Below, piece by piece: positions 35,841 to 46,020 of a stretch of 64,000 nt of DNA; the stretch's first letter is position 1; the number at the start of each line of letters is the position of its first letter. Position numbers and translations under genes: made by a program. The stretch is from Gardnerella swidsinskii (GTDB lineage Bacteria > Actinomycetota > Actinomycetes > Actinomycetales > Bifidobacteriaceae). The notes under the pieces are model-generated. The model was not told the DNA's origin. It did no database searches and saw only the letters and a program-made list of their open reading frames with translations. The DNA is taken from assembly GCF_003397705.1 (NCBI RefSeq), contig NZ_QJVB01000003.1, positions 124,001-188,000 on the forward strand. The letters run 5' to 3'.

Positions 35841-35893
35841 GCCAATTTTTAGGCATTTAAGTGTATCTCGAGGCATAAACCACTGATTTATTT
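35841..35893 (+). repeat. Dispersed intergenic element, copy A
   Basis: GCCAATTTTTAGGCATTTAAG… shares about three quarters of its bases with 39019-39073, including a run of 11 identical bases (AGGCATTTAAG) and CTCGA. Lies 38 bases upstream of helD. The rest of 35803-36143 shows no gene. Confidence 0.55.
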
Positions 35894-36143
35894 CGTGTTG
35901 TAATCTAAATTAAAACAAGCTAAAAGCTTAGCGAATAATTGCGTTTTATTTTGCCGCAAAAATATAATCTAAACATATGTTTATAAGGGTTGATTTTGAA
36001 TTATAGAGAGATAGAATTCTTGAGTTGTGAAGCATAAAACGATGAGGTTGACGCCTACTAGTTTGTTGCAACTTAGAAATAAACAGAATGGCTTACTGCA
36101 TCACTGTTGATGTAGCGAGTTTGTAATCAGAAAGGTAGTTCAC

Positions 36144-37100
36144 ATGAAGAAGCTTATTCTTGATTTGGATACTGGTGTTGATGATACCTTAGCAATTTCT
36201 TATGCTCTTGGTAGCCCTGAGGTTGAGCTGATCGGTATTACTGGTACGTATGGCAACGTTTTAATGGAACAGGGCGTTCGTAATGCTCTTGCTATAACAG
36301 ATTTATTTGGACATCCAGAAGTTAAAGTGTATCGTGGTTTGCCGCATGCGAGCAAGAAAGATTCGTTTGAAGTTCTGCCTATTTCTGCATTCATTCACGG
36401 TGACAATGGTATTGGCGATGTTGTTATTCCAGATTCAAAGCGTGAAGCTGAGTCTGAGCCAGCTGTTGATTTCATAATTGATGCAGTTAAGACTTATGGC
36501 AAGGATCTTATTTATGTTCCAACTGGTCCTATGACAAATATTGCTGCTGCATTGCATAAGGCTCCAGAAATCAAAGATGAGATTGGCAAGATTGTTCTTA
36601 TGGGCGGCGCGCTTACCATTCATGGAAACGTAAACGCTTGGACTGAGGCGAATATATCTCAAGATTCAGATGCTGCAGATGTACTCTTCCGCTCTGGCGC
36701 TCCAGTAACAATGGTTGGCTTGGACGTTACATTACAGACTTTGCTTACTTACAAGGAGACAAAGCAGTGGCGTGACCTTGGCACAAAGGCTGGCAAGTTC
36801 CTTGCAGATATGACCGATTTTTACATTAAGGCATATGAGACTACGGCTCCGCACCTTGGCGGATGCGGCTTGCATGATCCTTTGGCAGTAGCGGTAGCTG
36901 TGGATCCAACGCTTGTTACAACTCTACCAATCAACATGCAGGTAGATGTTGAAGGCCCAACTCGTGGACGCACAATTGGTGATGTTACGCGCTTGAATGA
37001 CCCTGTTAAAACAATGCAAGTTGCTGTTGGTGTTGATGTTCCACGATTCTTGAACGAGTTTATGACGCGCATTTCTGGCTTGGCAAAAATCGCTGGCTGA
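36144..37100 (+). CDS. Nucleoside hydrolase (IunH family)
   Basis: 318 residues. Cleaves the N-glycosidic bond of ribonucleosides to base plus ribose. The Ca2+-binding signature DxDxGxDD appears as DLDTGVDDTLA (residues 6-16); ITGTYGN, VPTGPMTNIAAAL, MGGALTIHGNV and the late HDPLAVAVAVDP are family motifs. AAAGG upstream of the ATG. Followed after 143 bases by an MFS permease on the same strand, so uptake plus hydrolysis of nucleosides is inferred. Base preference cannot be read. Confidence 0.92.
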   Translation: MKKLILDLDTGVDDTLAISYALGSPEVELIGITGTYGNVLMEQGVRNALAITDLFGHPEVKVYRGLPHASKKDSFEVLPISAFIHGDNGIGDVVIPDSKREAESEPAVDFIIDAVKTYGKDLIYVPTGPMTNIAAALHKAPEIKDEIGKIVLMGGALTIHGNVNAWTEANISQDSDAADVLFRSGAPVTMVGLDVTLQTLLTYKETKQWRDLGTKAGKFLADMTDFYIKAYETTAPHLGGCGLHDPLAVAVAVDPTLVTTLPINMQVDVEGPTRGRTIGDVTRLNDPVKTMQVAVGVDVPRFLNEFMTRISGLAKIAG

Positions 37101-37243
37101 GTGTGGATTTTACGCGTTTTTTAATTCCGTTTTAACTCCGCTTTTTGTTGTTCGACACGCCGCAAATCGCAACATTTTCCGCAATATACGACGTGCCCTA
37201 TTTACCAATGTAAAAACTAAAAATATTAATTGATTGGATTATT

Positions 37244-38647
37244 ATGACTGAGATTGCAAAATCTAGCGCGGTAGACCCATACGAAGATCCAAAAACCCGC
37301 GACAAAGTGGCGATTTACTCGCTAATTTTACTTCTTATAACCTTTATCCTTGGAACATTGTGTTTGCAAGGATTTAATCTGGTATTCGATCAGATTGGTA
37401 AAGCTGTTGGTGCTCCTAATCAAGCTTCTCTTATTACGAGTTTGCCAATTATTGTTTTAGGCATTGTGTGCTTTATTTACGGTTCTTTGGGTGACTTTGT
37501 GTCGCTTCGTAGACTCATAACAATCGGACTTGTAACACTGTTTGTTGGATCGTTGTTTGGTTTTATTGCAAACTTCTTCTTCACTCCAAACTTGTGGACT
37601 GTTATTATTGCGCGTATTTTACAAACAGCTGGCGAACAGGTAGCAGGTTCTTCCTTCCTTGTTATTGCAACTAAGTATTTGCGCAACGATCTTAAGGTAA
37701 TTTTCTTTGGACTCTTTACTGCAGCTTATCAGCTTTCTGCTTCTATTGGCGTTTTTGCTGCTGGTGCTCTTAGCTCTATTGCTTGGCAGTATTTGTTCTT
37801 GATTCCTGCAATTACTATTCTGTTCTTGCCAGTTCTTGTTAAGTGCTTGCCTACAAAGAATGGTATTGGTGGGAAGATAGATAAGCTTGGCTTTACAGTG
37901 TTTGGTATTGCTGTTGCATTGCTGACTTTGTTCTTCTCGTACAAGGCATGGGGATTGTTGCTTGGATCCATCGTGCTGTTTGTTGTGTTTGCTGGCTATA
38001 TTATGAAGGCAAAGAACCCGTTTGTAACTCCTGCATTCTTTAAGAATAAGCGTTGGCTTTCGGGCATTGTCTTAATATTCATCTTCTACTTTACTAACTA
38101 TTGCATGCCTCCAATTTACAATGTTATTGGTGGAGTTTTGTATCATATGAGCACTGAGGCAGTTTCTTCCTACCTTGTATGGGCATTTGTTGTGGCAGCA
38201 GTGTTTGGAACATGCTCTGGAGCAATTATCGGTTTCATTGGACGTAAAGCTGGTATTATTACAGCTGCTGTTCTTATGATTCTTGGATGGGTTGGAGCTG
38301 CTGTATTCATCAATTGCGGATTCCTTGTTCTAACTTTGTGCGCATGCGTTTACTACGCTGGTTGCGGACTTATGTATTCGCCAATCGTTTCAACGGTTCT
38401 TAGCGCATTGCCTGTTGAAGAATCGGGTCGTGGATGCGGTATGAACGATTTAGTTATGAATGTTACAGCATCAATCGGTATTTCCATTTTCAGCGGATTC
38501 TTTGGTGGAAACTTGCTAAAAGGATTCTCTTTTGCTGGAATCCAAGGCTTAAGTGCAGGCTATTCTAACTTGCTTATGATGGGCGCTATTGTAGCCTTTA
38601 TCGGCTTAGTAGTTTACATTGCTCGTAGCCTTATGGTTAAAGAGTAA
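37244..38647 (+). CDS. MFS permease, copy 1 (probably nucleoside or base transport)
   Basis: 467 residues with 12 to 14 hydrophobic helices. GSLGDFVSLRRLITIG between helices 2 and 3 is the MFS loop motif (G-x-x-x-D-x-x-x-R-R/K). It has a close paralogue at 40276 (most stretches, for example GEQVAGSSFLVIATKYLRND, identical). Position after the nucleoside hydrolase suggests a nucleoside importer; substrate unproven. No obvious ribosome-binding site before the ATG. Ended by a strong terminator. Confidence 0.85.
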   Translation: MTEIAKSSAVDPYEDPKTRDKVAIYSLILLLITFILGTLCLQGFNLVFDQIGKAVGAPNQASLITSLPIIVLGIVCFIYGSLGDFVSLRRLITIGLVTLFVGSLFGFIANFFFTPNLWTVIIARILQTAGEQVAGSSFLVIATKYLRNDLKVIFFGLFTAAYQLSASIGVFAAGALSSIAWQYLFLIPAITILFLPVLVKCLPTKNGIGGKIDKLGFTVFGIAVALLTLFFSYKAWGLLLGSIVLFVVFAGYIMKAKNPFVTPAFFKNKRWLSGIVLIFIFYFTNYCMPPIYNVIGGVLYHMSTEAVSSYLVWAFVVAAVFGTCSGAIIGFIGRKAGIITAAVLMILGWVGAAVFINCGFLVLTLCACVYYAGCGLMYSPIVSTVLSALPVEESGRGCGMNDLVMNVTASIGISIFSGFFGGNLLKGFSFAGIQGLSAGYSNLLMMGAIVAFIGLVVYIARSLMVKE

Positions 38648-38668
38648 TTATTATTTACTCAATATGTT

Positions 38669-38722
38669 AGTGGTCACTATCTTGCAGTCATCTTTGGCTG
38701 CGTGGATAGTGACCACTTTTTT
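38669..38722 (+). terminator. Terminator of the nucleoside hydrolase-MFS unit
   Basis: AGTGGTCACTATC (38669-38681) pairs perfectly with GATAGTGACCACT (38705-38717), 13 bp, followed by TTTTTT. Confidence 0.85.
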
Positions 38723-38844
38723 GTAGTCTTATGCCGCGCATTTTTAAACTAATATAGTTTTTACGCTAACATAGTTTTTTCATGCGCTGAATACTAATCT
38801 TTTGATATTGTATTGGTGAAGCTTATTTCTAATGATTATTTAAA

Positions 38845-39027
38845 TTAATTACCGTTATAGCCAAAATCCTCACTTTTTAATACTTCTTTCCACCATGATT
38901 CTCTGCCTAAAACAAAATCATCATCAACTTTCGCATTAAAAATTAAATCTGTAATAAGTGAGTCTTTGTTGTTTTTGTTAAATATAGAAGCAGTTAATTT
39001 GTAATCTTTAACCAATTGTGCCAAAAA
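38845..39027 (-). pseudogene. C-terminal gene remnant, unknown family
   Basis: An open frame of 60 codons without a start, bounded upstream by a stop at 39028-39030 inside the dispersed element. It reads LAQLVKDYKLTASIFNKNN… to …SWWKEVLKSEDFGYNGN, stop; the composition is protein-like. Probably the 3' end of a lost gene. The remaining gap 38723-38844 is AT-rich without features. Confidence 0.4.
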
Positions 39028-39073
39028 TTAGGCATTTAAGTATACCTCGAAGCTTATACACCGAGATTGTATT
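39019..39073 (+). repeat. Dispersed intergenic element, copy B
   Basis: GCCAAAAATTAGGCATTTAAG…; matches copy A at 35841. It forms the left boundary of the gene remnant at 38845-39027, and includes the small inverted repeat TGCC…GGCA. Confidence 0.55.
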
Positions 39074-39094
39074 CCTATATTGATCTAACGAATA

Positions 39095-40021
39095 TTATTT
39101 GCGAGGATCTCCGAACCATGCAGAATAAATCAATGAAAAATTGCGATTTCCATATGCTGAGCACGAATTTCCTTCGCCGTATCCAGCTTTTAACGATTCT
39201 ATATTTGGCTGATAAGGAGTATAGATATAAAGTAATGCAGTAGCCTTATTTTCGATATAAACATTGCTAGATCCGCATGATTTATTTGGCGAATATTGAA
39301 TTGTGTTAATCGTGTTAGGGTGGTAGTTATATTGATCGTTATGAAGAAGATAATATCTATATCTTCTTGCAGAACCAATTACTTGTTTAAAGAATCCTGC
39401 AAAACGTGGGTTGCAATGAGAATCATCTGGACAATCTAATCCCATAGCTGATTCGTATTGGAAATCGCTAGGATCAGTGTCTGTTACAAGATGTTGTTCT
39501 TTTTGCAGCATTGTAAGTAATACTCGTTGACTGATATGACATGCTTTTGCTGATTTGTATATTATGTCTGCAGAAGATTCTTTGCTTACACTTTGATACT
39601 TTGAACATAGTGAATCGGCAGGAATAGTGTGAGTATTAAAGTACGCATTTTTTAAGCAATTTTTACCAGTGCATTTTGCTCCTTTTTTGCGTATAAAATT
39701 GCGTACTTCGTCTTTACTCATTGCGTTATCGTCAAAAAATTGAGAATCAGAAATAATATTGCCTGGATTAAAATCGAAGCGTGACACAAGTTGTTCTTGT
39801 TTGTTGCGAAGATTAGAAACAGTCTGTTCCCAACGTATCCACTGAACAACAGGAATGATAATAGCAATGCCTATGACAGCAATAATAATGTTTCGTAAAA
39901 TTTTATTGGAGTAAAACTTATGCTTTAATGAACTGTTGTTTTTATTGTGATGAGCACCACTATTATGTTCACTATTTAGGTTGACATGAATAGAATCATG
40001 TTTCTTTCTTCTCTGCACCAT
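39095..40021 (-). CDS. Membrane-anchored exported protein, lysozyme-like (actinobacterial)
   Basis: 308 residues. An Asn/His/Ser-rich cytosolic start, one membrane helix (about residues 43-61) and an outside domain. That domain carries ADIIYKSAKACHISQRVLLTMLQKEQHLV, AMGLDCPDDSHCNPRFAGFFKQVIGSARRY, and YTPYQPNIESLKAGYGEGNSC…WFGD, a pattern common in actinobacterial secreted proteins thought to have a lysozyme or transglycosylase-like fold; the Glu of LQKEQ is the likely catalytic candidate. Cys residues are paired in number. GGAGG lies five bases before ATG. Wall hydrolysis is inference. Confidence 0.6.
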   Translation of the reverse strand: MVQRRKKHDSIHVNLNSEHNSGAHHNKNNSSLKHKFYSNKILRNIIIAVIGIAIIIPVVQWIRWEQTVSNLRNKQEQLVSRFDFNPGNIISDSQFFDDNAMSKDEVRNFIRKKGAKCTGKNCLKNAYFNTHTIPADSLCSKYQSVSKESSADIIYKSAKACHISQRVLLTMLQKEQHLVTDTDPSDFQYESAMGLDCPDDSHCNPRFAGFFKQVIGSARRYRYYLLHNDQYNYHPNTINTIQYSPNKSCGSSNVYIENKATALLYIYTPYQPNIESLKAGYGEGNSCSAYGNRNFSLIYSAWFGDPRK

Positions 40022-40275
40022 GTTTCCTCCTACTTAGCTTGTTACATTATAAGTGATATGCGAATCATTTTATTATTGTGATTATTTTTTAAAATTGTTC
40101 CTAACTTTTATTGTTGATTGTAACTATCAAACTGTAGAATTATCCGATTGAGTAGCTACGCGCGAAGAATTTGTTGCGATTAACTTTAGATTGTTAGAGC
40201 AGATTGATTTATTTGCAGTAGTTTTCTGCATAAATATTTGGAATTATTAGGCTGTTGTAGGGAAGTAGGACGGTG

Positions 40276-41718
40276 ATGATTGGAACTAAACGAATTGATT
40301 GTTCTTCTATGGATCCTTATGATGACCCAGAAAAGCGCGATAAGGTTGCTGTTCGTGCGTTAATACTACTGCTTATTACATATATTATCAGCACGTTGTG
40401 CTTGCAAGGTTTCAATCTTGTTTATAAACAAGTTGGTATAGATGTGAAAGCTGTTGATCAAGCGCCTCTTATAACTGGTTTACCTGGCATTATTTTAGGA
40501 ATTGTATGCTTTATTTACGGTTCTTTAGGCGACTTTGTGTCATTAAAAAAGCTAGTAACTATTGGATTAACATCTTTGTTTATAGGCTCAGTTTTTGGAT
40601 TTGTAGCTAATTCTTGTTTTGAGCCAAATTTGTGGACAGTTATTGCTGCTCGTATTATGCAAACAACTGGTGAACAAGTAGCAGGTTCATCATTCTTAGT
40701 AATTGCAACAAAATATTTGCGAAATGATTTGAAAGTTATCTTCTTCGGATTATTTACAGCATCGTACCAGCTTTCTGCATGTATTGGAGTGTTTTCAGCG
40801 GGATTGTTAAGCTCTATTGCTTGGCAATATTTATTCTTAATTCCAGCATTAACTATTCTAATATTGCCGGCATTATTGCATTATTTACCAACAAAAAACG
40901 GCAATGGTAAAAAAATTGATGTTGTTGGTTTTACAGTCTTTGGATTTGCTGTTGCATCTCTTACATTGTTCATTTCATACAGAAACTTGTTGATGCTTAT
41001 TTCAGCAATTATATTGTTTATAATTTTTGGTATTTACATTAGTAAAGCTAAAGAGCCGTTTGTTACACCAGCTTTCTTTAAAAATATTCGTTGGCTTTCT
41101 GGCATAATTTTGATGGGCATAATATACTTCACAAATTATTGCATAAGCCCACTGTTCAATAGAGTTGGAAAAACTTTGTATAACATGACTACTTCACAAG
41201 TAGCTTCTTATTTAGTTTGGGCTTTTATTGTTGCTGCAATATTCGGTTCATGCTCAGGCTTAATAATTAGTCGTATAGGAAGAAAAACAGGTTTATTATT
41301 AGCAATATTGTTTATACTTTGCGGATGGATTGGTATTGCAGTATTAATAAATTCTGGATTCTTAGCCATAGCTTTATGTGCATGCGTTTATTATGCAGGT
41401 TGTGGAATGGTGTATTCTCCACTGGCCTCAACAATTCTTTCGTCTCTTCCAGTTGAAGAATCTGGAAGAGGGTGCGGAATGAATGATTTAGCTATTAGTG
41501 TTTCTGCGTCTGTTGGTGTAGTAATTTTTGACGGAATATTAGATAAAAACATGCTGAGTGGAAATTCTATAACGGGTGCTTCTGGTATTTCGTCTGGATT
41601 TGCAAACATATCTCTTATGTGTGCTGCTGTTGCATTATTAGGAATTATCGTATTTACATTCAGAAACTTTATTACTAAAGAAAGCAATGCAATTGAAGTA
41701 AACGAAGATCAAGAATAA
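40276..41718 (+). CDS. MFS permease, copy 2
   Basis: 480 residues from ATG 40276 (a GTG is just upstream in frame). Close paralogue of the permease at 37244, with the same start region DPY(E/D)DP…RDKVA and long identical stretches, but more AT-rich codons and a longer acidic C-terminus (KESNAIEVNEDQE). MFS loop motif GSLGDFVSLKKLVTIG is intact. Separated from copy 1 by a terminator, a gene remnant and the opposite-strand exported protein; it has no nucleoside hydrolase directly before it. Probably related or altered substrate range. Confidence 0.85.
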   Translation: MIGTKRIDCSSMDPYDDPEKRDKVAVRALILLLITYIISTLCLQGFNLVYKQVGIDVKAVDQAPLITGLPGIILGIVCFIYGSLGDFVSLKKLVTIGLTSLFIGSVFGFVANSCFEPNLWTVIAARIMQTTGEQVAGSSFLVIATKYLRNDLKVIFFGLFTASYQLSACIGVFSAGLLSSIAWQYLFLIPALTILILPALLHYLPTKNGNGKKIDVVGFTVFGFAVASLTLFISYRNLLMLISAIILFIIFGIYISKAKEPFVTPAFFKNIRWLSGIILMGIIYFTNYCISPLFNRVGKTLYNMTTSQVASYLVWAFIVAAIFGSCSGLIISRIGRKTGLLLAILFILCGWIGIAVLINSGFLAIALCACVYYAGCGMVYSPLASTILSSLPVEESGRGCGMNDLAISVSASVGVVIFDGILDKNMLSGNSITGASGISSGFANISLMCAAVALLGIIVFTFRNFITKESNAIEVNEDQE

Positions 41719-41872
41719 GACCAAAATAATAGTAAAAGCAAAAGCAATAGAATTATAATTGGCAATAGCTTAGCAACTGTGCAAATAAAGTTTGTTTGCA
41801 ACGTTATGAGCAATATTGTTTACAACATTGCAAGCGCTAAGAAAAAATATATGCATATATGCGAAACAGCTT

Positions 41873-44800
41873 TCACCTTCCGCCAATCATCTTTCGCATG
41901 CGTTGTATGCTAATCGGATATGCAGTTCCCAATTCTTGCGCCCAAAGAGATACATAGAATTCTTCGCACATCCAACGTAATTTCTCAGCGATTATTTGTG
42001 ACTCGTCATGTGCTGGTCCTGATGGGATTTTCTGAGCGTCTTCTTGAGCTTTTACTACAAGCTTATGTGCTTCATCTGCCTGCCAAGCCCAACGTACGTC
42101 ACGGTTTTTGTCTGCCTTAGCTTTAGTAAGACGAATCACGTCTGCATGCAAGTAGCGTTCAATACGAGGCAGAGAATCAGATGGAGTTTTGGCAATAAAC
42201 CCTCCGTATACAAGACTTGCAGTGTGTTCGCGGATTGATTGCAACACTGAAAGCAACGGCAAATCAGCCTTGCCAGAAACAGCTTTACTTGATTCTGCTT
42301 GACGCTTCAATATTGCGATTACATCGTGCGCTATATCGTATACTGTGTCCTCGTATATTTCAGATACGTTTGCAACAGTTTCGCGTAATAAATTGTCGTC
42401 AGTAATATTATCTGTGTCCGCAATTAGTCGTTTTACTGCAGCCATTTGCAAGTCTTCTGCTAAAGCGTTAGAAGTTGAATAAGGTGCAGCTGCGAGCATT
42501 AAAGATTCAGCGCCAAGCCAGCGAGAAGTAATACGCTTATTGTCTAAATGCAGCATATTCAATGCACTTTGCCAAACCATTTGTGCGCGCGAAAGATTTG
42601 TAGCACCAGATTTGTGTAATAAATCTGCTCGTTCAATTACATTTCCAGCTTGTGCAGCTTTATTTGCTTTGAAATTTACAACTTCTCGTGCAGATTCTTG
42701 TGCTTCTTTTGCAAAACGCTGTTGCAATGCAATTAATGATTTGTCGGTTCCAAGAATAGTAGGTTTTACGCGATTAGAGTACTTGTTACGACCTGCAGGT
42801 TTATTGCGACTTTCGTTAGCTTTTCTCTCTTCAACACTAAACGTCATGCGCAAGTATGGTGAGAGTCTGCTTATTTGCTCCTCGTCGAAAACTTCAGGAT
42901 GTATTTGCGCTCCAATTACACAAATTGCAGCTTTAGTGAAAACTTCTCTAAAATCTTGCCATTCGCTTTTTATATTGCTTTCTGTTTCTCCAGTCCCAGG
43001 AAGCTCGTCGTAATGTTCGTCAATCCAAGAGCGAATTTTTTGAGCAGTATCAGGAGCTGGAACAAACTGTACTCGTAGAGCTTTAGGCAAAGATTTAATC
43101 ATGCCAATAATAAGCTCATCTAATAAACCTGGAACATTCCAAGTAAATTCTTCAGGAGTTAAGCGCGAAAGTACGTAAAGCGGCACATGTACAGTTACGC
43201 CGTCCAAAGGATTAGCTGGATCATACACATAACTTAAACGCAACCTTATAATCTGACCATCTGTACCAACTGTATCCCAATGGTCAGGATAGTCAGCTAA
43301 ATCAGTACTTTGCGTAGTTTGTAAACGTTCAACTTCATCGGGATTAAAGTCTAACTTGTGTGGATTTTCTTCGCGGTTATCTTTCCACCATTTTGCAAGA
43401 GCTGCAATAGTAGTTGCTTCTTGAGGAATGCGAGTGTCGTAAAAAGTAAATAAATCTTCGTCGTTTACAGTTTCGCTTATTTGACGAGTGCGATTTGCTT
43501 GATTATCTGCATCTTCAAGCACATTGTGATTATTTAAAATAAACTCATCGTGTGCAAAACGCTGTTGCACATCTGCTTCAACTAAGCCTTGACGAATCAT
43601 AATCATTCGAGCTTCGTAAGGATTAACTCTAGTCCATTGAACTGTGCGATCTTGAACAATAGGCAATCCGTATAGTAATACTTTAGATTTTGCTACAGCA
43701 GCACCTTTAGAAGCACTCCAATGAGCGTCAGAATACGTGATTCTAGTAAGATTTTTAGCAAGAGGCTCAGCCCACGCAGGATCGACTTGTGCGCAATATC
43801 TTGCCCAAAGTCTAGATGTTTCAACTAATTGCGTACACATAACCCATGAAGGAGTTGTTTTCGAAATAGATGAAGCTGGGAATATTGCGAATCTTCCTCC
43901 GCGTGCGCCTTGATAGTCGTTTTTAGCCATTTTTTGAGCGCGTTTCATAGCTCGAATTTTTGCTGATCCATGCAAATTAGCAAAATCTGAAGCTTTTGGT
44001 TCACGCACTACTTGCATTCCCAACATAGAAAGCAATCCTGCAAGCATCGACGAGTGTATTCCTTGCGAATCCCAAGAGCAGCACAAGCTGTGAGCAGCCT
44101 GTTGATTATTAGGAAGCTGACGAATTTCCAAAGATACTCTTTTAGATGGAATAGGCTCGCCAACTTTATAATGCAACTCTTTACACAAGTCTTGAAGTTG
44201 ATTAACTAAATCTTTCCACTGTTTTAAACGCAAAAAGTGGAAGAATTCCGCTTTACAAAGTTTGCGAAGAGCATTATTGCTCATATTTCCGTCTGCTTGG
44301 AAAATATAATCCCAAATATTTAAAGCAGTTAAGAAATCGCTTGTTTCATCCGCATAACGATTATGAAGTCTATCCGCTTCTTCACGCTGTTCTTCAGGAC
44401 GCTCGCGAGGATCTTGCAAACTCAAAAACGCAACAATTACCAGCACAGCTGCAAGAGTATTCGGAGTTGTTTTACGCGCCGCTTCAATAATCATGCGTCC
44501 TAAACGAATGTCAATCGGCAATTTAGAAAGCTCGCGGCCAATATGAGTTAAAGTGATGAAACCTGTTTTTCTACTTATTGCGCCAAGCTCGTTAAGCTCA
44601 TTAAAGCCATCGCTTACAGCTTTCATATCAGGAGGGTCAATAAAACCGAAATTCGTAATATCTTCGCCAGTTTTAGCAACACCAACCGAAAGCATATGCA
44701 AAACTACTGCACCAAGAGAAGTGCGCAAAATTTCAGGATCGGTAAAACGAGGGCGAGTTTCGTAATCTTCGCGCGAGTAAAGTCTAATAGCAATTCCGTC

Positions 44801-45958
44801 CGCGATTCGTCCGCATCGCCCAGAACGCTGATTTGCGCTCGCTTGAGAAATTGGCTCTATAGGAAGTCTTTGCACTTTTGCAGACTTAGAATATCTGCTA
44901 ATTCTCGCAAAACCAGGATCGACAACGTATCGAATCCCAGGAACAGTAAGCGAAGTTTCAGCAACGTTCGTAGCAATAACAATGCGTTGATGAGAGTGAT
45001 GTTCAAATACTCGATGCTGATCTTTTGCAGAAAGACGCGCAAAAAGCGGCACTATTTCAATAGCATCAGCTCGCTTCATATCACTTGCTCGAGTGCCAAA
45101 ATATGAGCGTAATCCTGCTTCAAACTCTCGAATATCGCGCTCGCCAGAAGCGAAAACCATAATGTCGCGCGCGCCTTGCTCGTGGTTTGAATGAATCACT
45201 AATTGAGCACATGCGCGAGTTACTGCAGATGTCATATCTTCATCTGTAATATCGTCTCGATTGCTTTCGTTAGATTGGCTTTCTGCAACAGTTTCCTCAT
45301 CCATTGTTATGTCTGCAAAGCCGGGGACGTGTTGCATAAGTGAAGGAGCGGATCCAAGTGGTTCATAAAGAACTCGCACAGGGTAAGTGCGTCCAGAAAC
45401 TTCAATAACAGGAACTTTTGTGTGTAAAGCTTGCTCAAAATGTTCACGGAATTTTGCAGAATCTATTGTTGCTGAAGTAATAATCAGCTTCAAATCGCGT
45501 CTTTGCGGAAGTAAAGTCGTTAAATATCCTAGCAAAAAGTCAATGTTAAGACTGCGTTCGTGAGCTTCGTCAATAATAATCGTGTCGTATTTAGTAAGAA
45601 GAGGATCTCGCTGAATTTGCGCAAGTAAAATACCGTCAGTAACAATTCGAAGCTTTGTTTTAGGTGAACTTTCGTCGGTAAATCGCACTTGATAGCCGAT
45701 TTCTTCGCCTAGTTTTACTTCCATTTCGTTTGCGATTCGCTCAGCAACAGTGCGTGCAGCTAAACGGCGAGGCTGAGTGTGCACGATTTGCTTACCTCTT
45801 CCGCCTCTTCCAAGCTCAAGCACCATTTTTGGGATTTGCGTAGTTTTACCGGAGCCAGTCTGTCCGGAAACAATCACGACTTGTGAAGACTTAATTGCTT
45901 CTATTATTTCGTCGTGTGCTGCGCAAATAGGAAGCTCAGCAGGGTAGTCGAATTTCAT
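41873..45958 (-). CDS. hrpA: ATP-dependent RNA helicase HrpA
   Basis: 1361 residues, normal for HrpA. DEAH-box helicase: Walker A GQTGSGKTT (residues 32-40), DEAH at 130-133, motif III ITSATID near 161, motif VI QRSGRCGR near 380, then the helicase-associated and OB-fold domains and the long C-terminal region special to HrpA. It unwinds RNA and in Escherichia coli rescues stalled ribosomes. Weak ribosome-binding site. Lies 60 bases downstream of the RsmC-like gene on the same strand. Confidence 0.95.
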   Translation of the reverse strand: MKFDYPAELPICAAHDEIIEAIKSSQVVIVSGQTGSGKTTQIPKMVLELGRGGRGKQIVHTQPRRLAARTVAERIANEMEVKLGEEIGYQVRFTDESSPKTKLRIVTDGILLAQIQRDPLLTKYDTIIIDEAHERSLNIDFLLGYLTTLLPQRRDLKLIITSATIDSAKFREHFEQALHTKVPVIEVSGRTYPVRVLYEPLGSAPSLMQHVPGFADITMDEETVAESQSNESNRDDITDEDMTSAVTRACAQLVIHSNHEQGARDIMVFASGERDIREFEAGLRSYFGTRASDMKRADAIEIVPLFARLSAKDQHRVFEHHSHQRIVIATNVAETSLTVPGIRYVVDPGFARISRYSKSAKVQRLPIEPISQASANQRSGRCGRIADGIAIRLYSREDYETRPRFTDPEILRTSLGAVVLHMLSVGVAKTGEDITNFGFIDPPDMKAVSDGFNELNELGAISRKTGFITLTHIGRELSKLPIDIRLGRMIIEAARKTTPNTLAAVLVIVAFLSLQDPRERPEEQREEADRLHNRYADETSDFLTALNIWDYIFQADGNMSNNALRKLCKAEFFHFLRLKQWKDLVNQLQDLCKELHYKVGEPIPSKRVSLEIRQLPNNQQAAHSLCCSWDSQGIHSSMLAGLLSMLGMQVVREPKASDFANLHGSAKIRAMKRAQKMAKNDYQGARGGRFAIFPASSISKTTPSWVMCTQLVETSRLWARYCAQVDPAWAEPLAKNLTRITYSDAHWSASKGAAVAKSKVLLYGLPIVQDRTVQWTRVNPYEARMIMIRQGLVEADVQQRFAHDEFILNNHNVLEDADNQANRTRQISETVNDEDLFTFYDTRIPQEATTIAALAKWWKDNREENPHKLDFNPDEVERLQTTQSTDLADYPDHWDTVGTDGQIIRLRLSYVYDPANPLDGVTVHVPLYVLSRLTPEEFTWNVPGLLDELIIGMIKSLPKALRVQFVPAPDTAQKIRSWIDEHYDELPGTGETESNIKSEWQDFREVFTKAAICVIGAQIHPEVFDEEQISRLSPYLRMTFSVEERKANESRNKPAGRNKYSNRVKPTILGTDKSLIALQQRFAKEAQESAREVVNFKANKAAQAGNVIERADLLHKSGATNLSRAQMVWQSALNMLHLDNKRITSRWLGAESLMLAAAPYSTSNALAEDLQMAAVKRLIADTDNITDDNLLRETVANVSEIYEDTVYDIAHDVIAILKRQAESSKAVSGKADLPLLSVLQSIREHTASLVYGGFIAKTPSDSLPRIERYLHADVIRLTKAKADKNRDVRWAWQADEAHKLVVKAQEDAQKIPSGPAHDESQIIAEKLRWMCEEFYVSLWAQELGTAYPISIQRMRKMIGGR

Positions 45959-46020
45959 AGTGTATATTTCTTTTCGTAGATTTTTGCTTTTTAGTACTTC
46001 TTTAGTATTAGTACGTTTTA

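Noticed and set aside
42540..43013. A 157-codon plus-strand frame inside hrpA
   Set aside because: Antisense to HrpA, Cys/Ser-rich, no family pattern or ribosome-binding site.
44857..45042. Leu-rich 61-codon frame on the hrpA strand
   Set aside because: It is in another frame of the same strand within hrpA, with no start signal.
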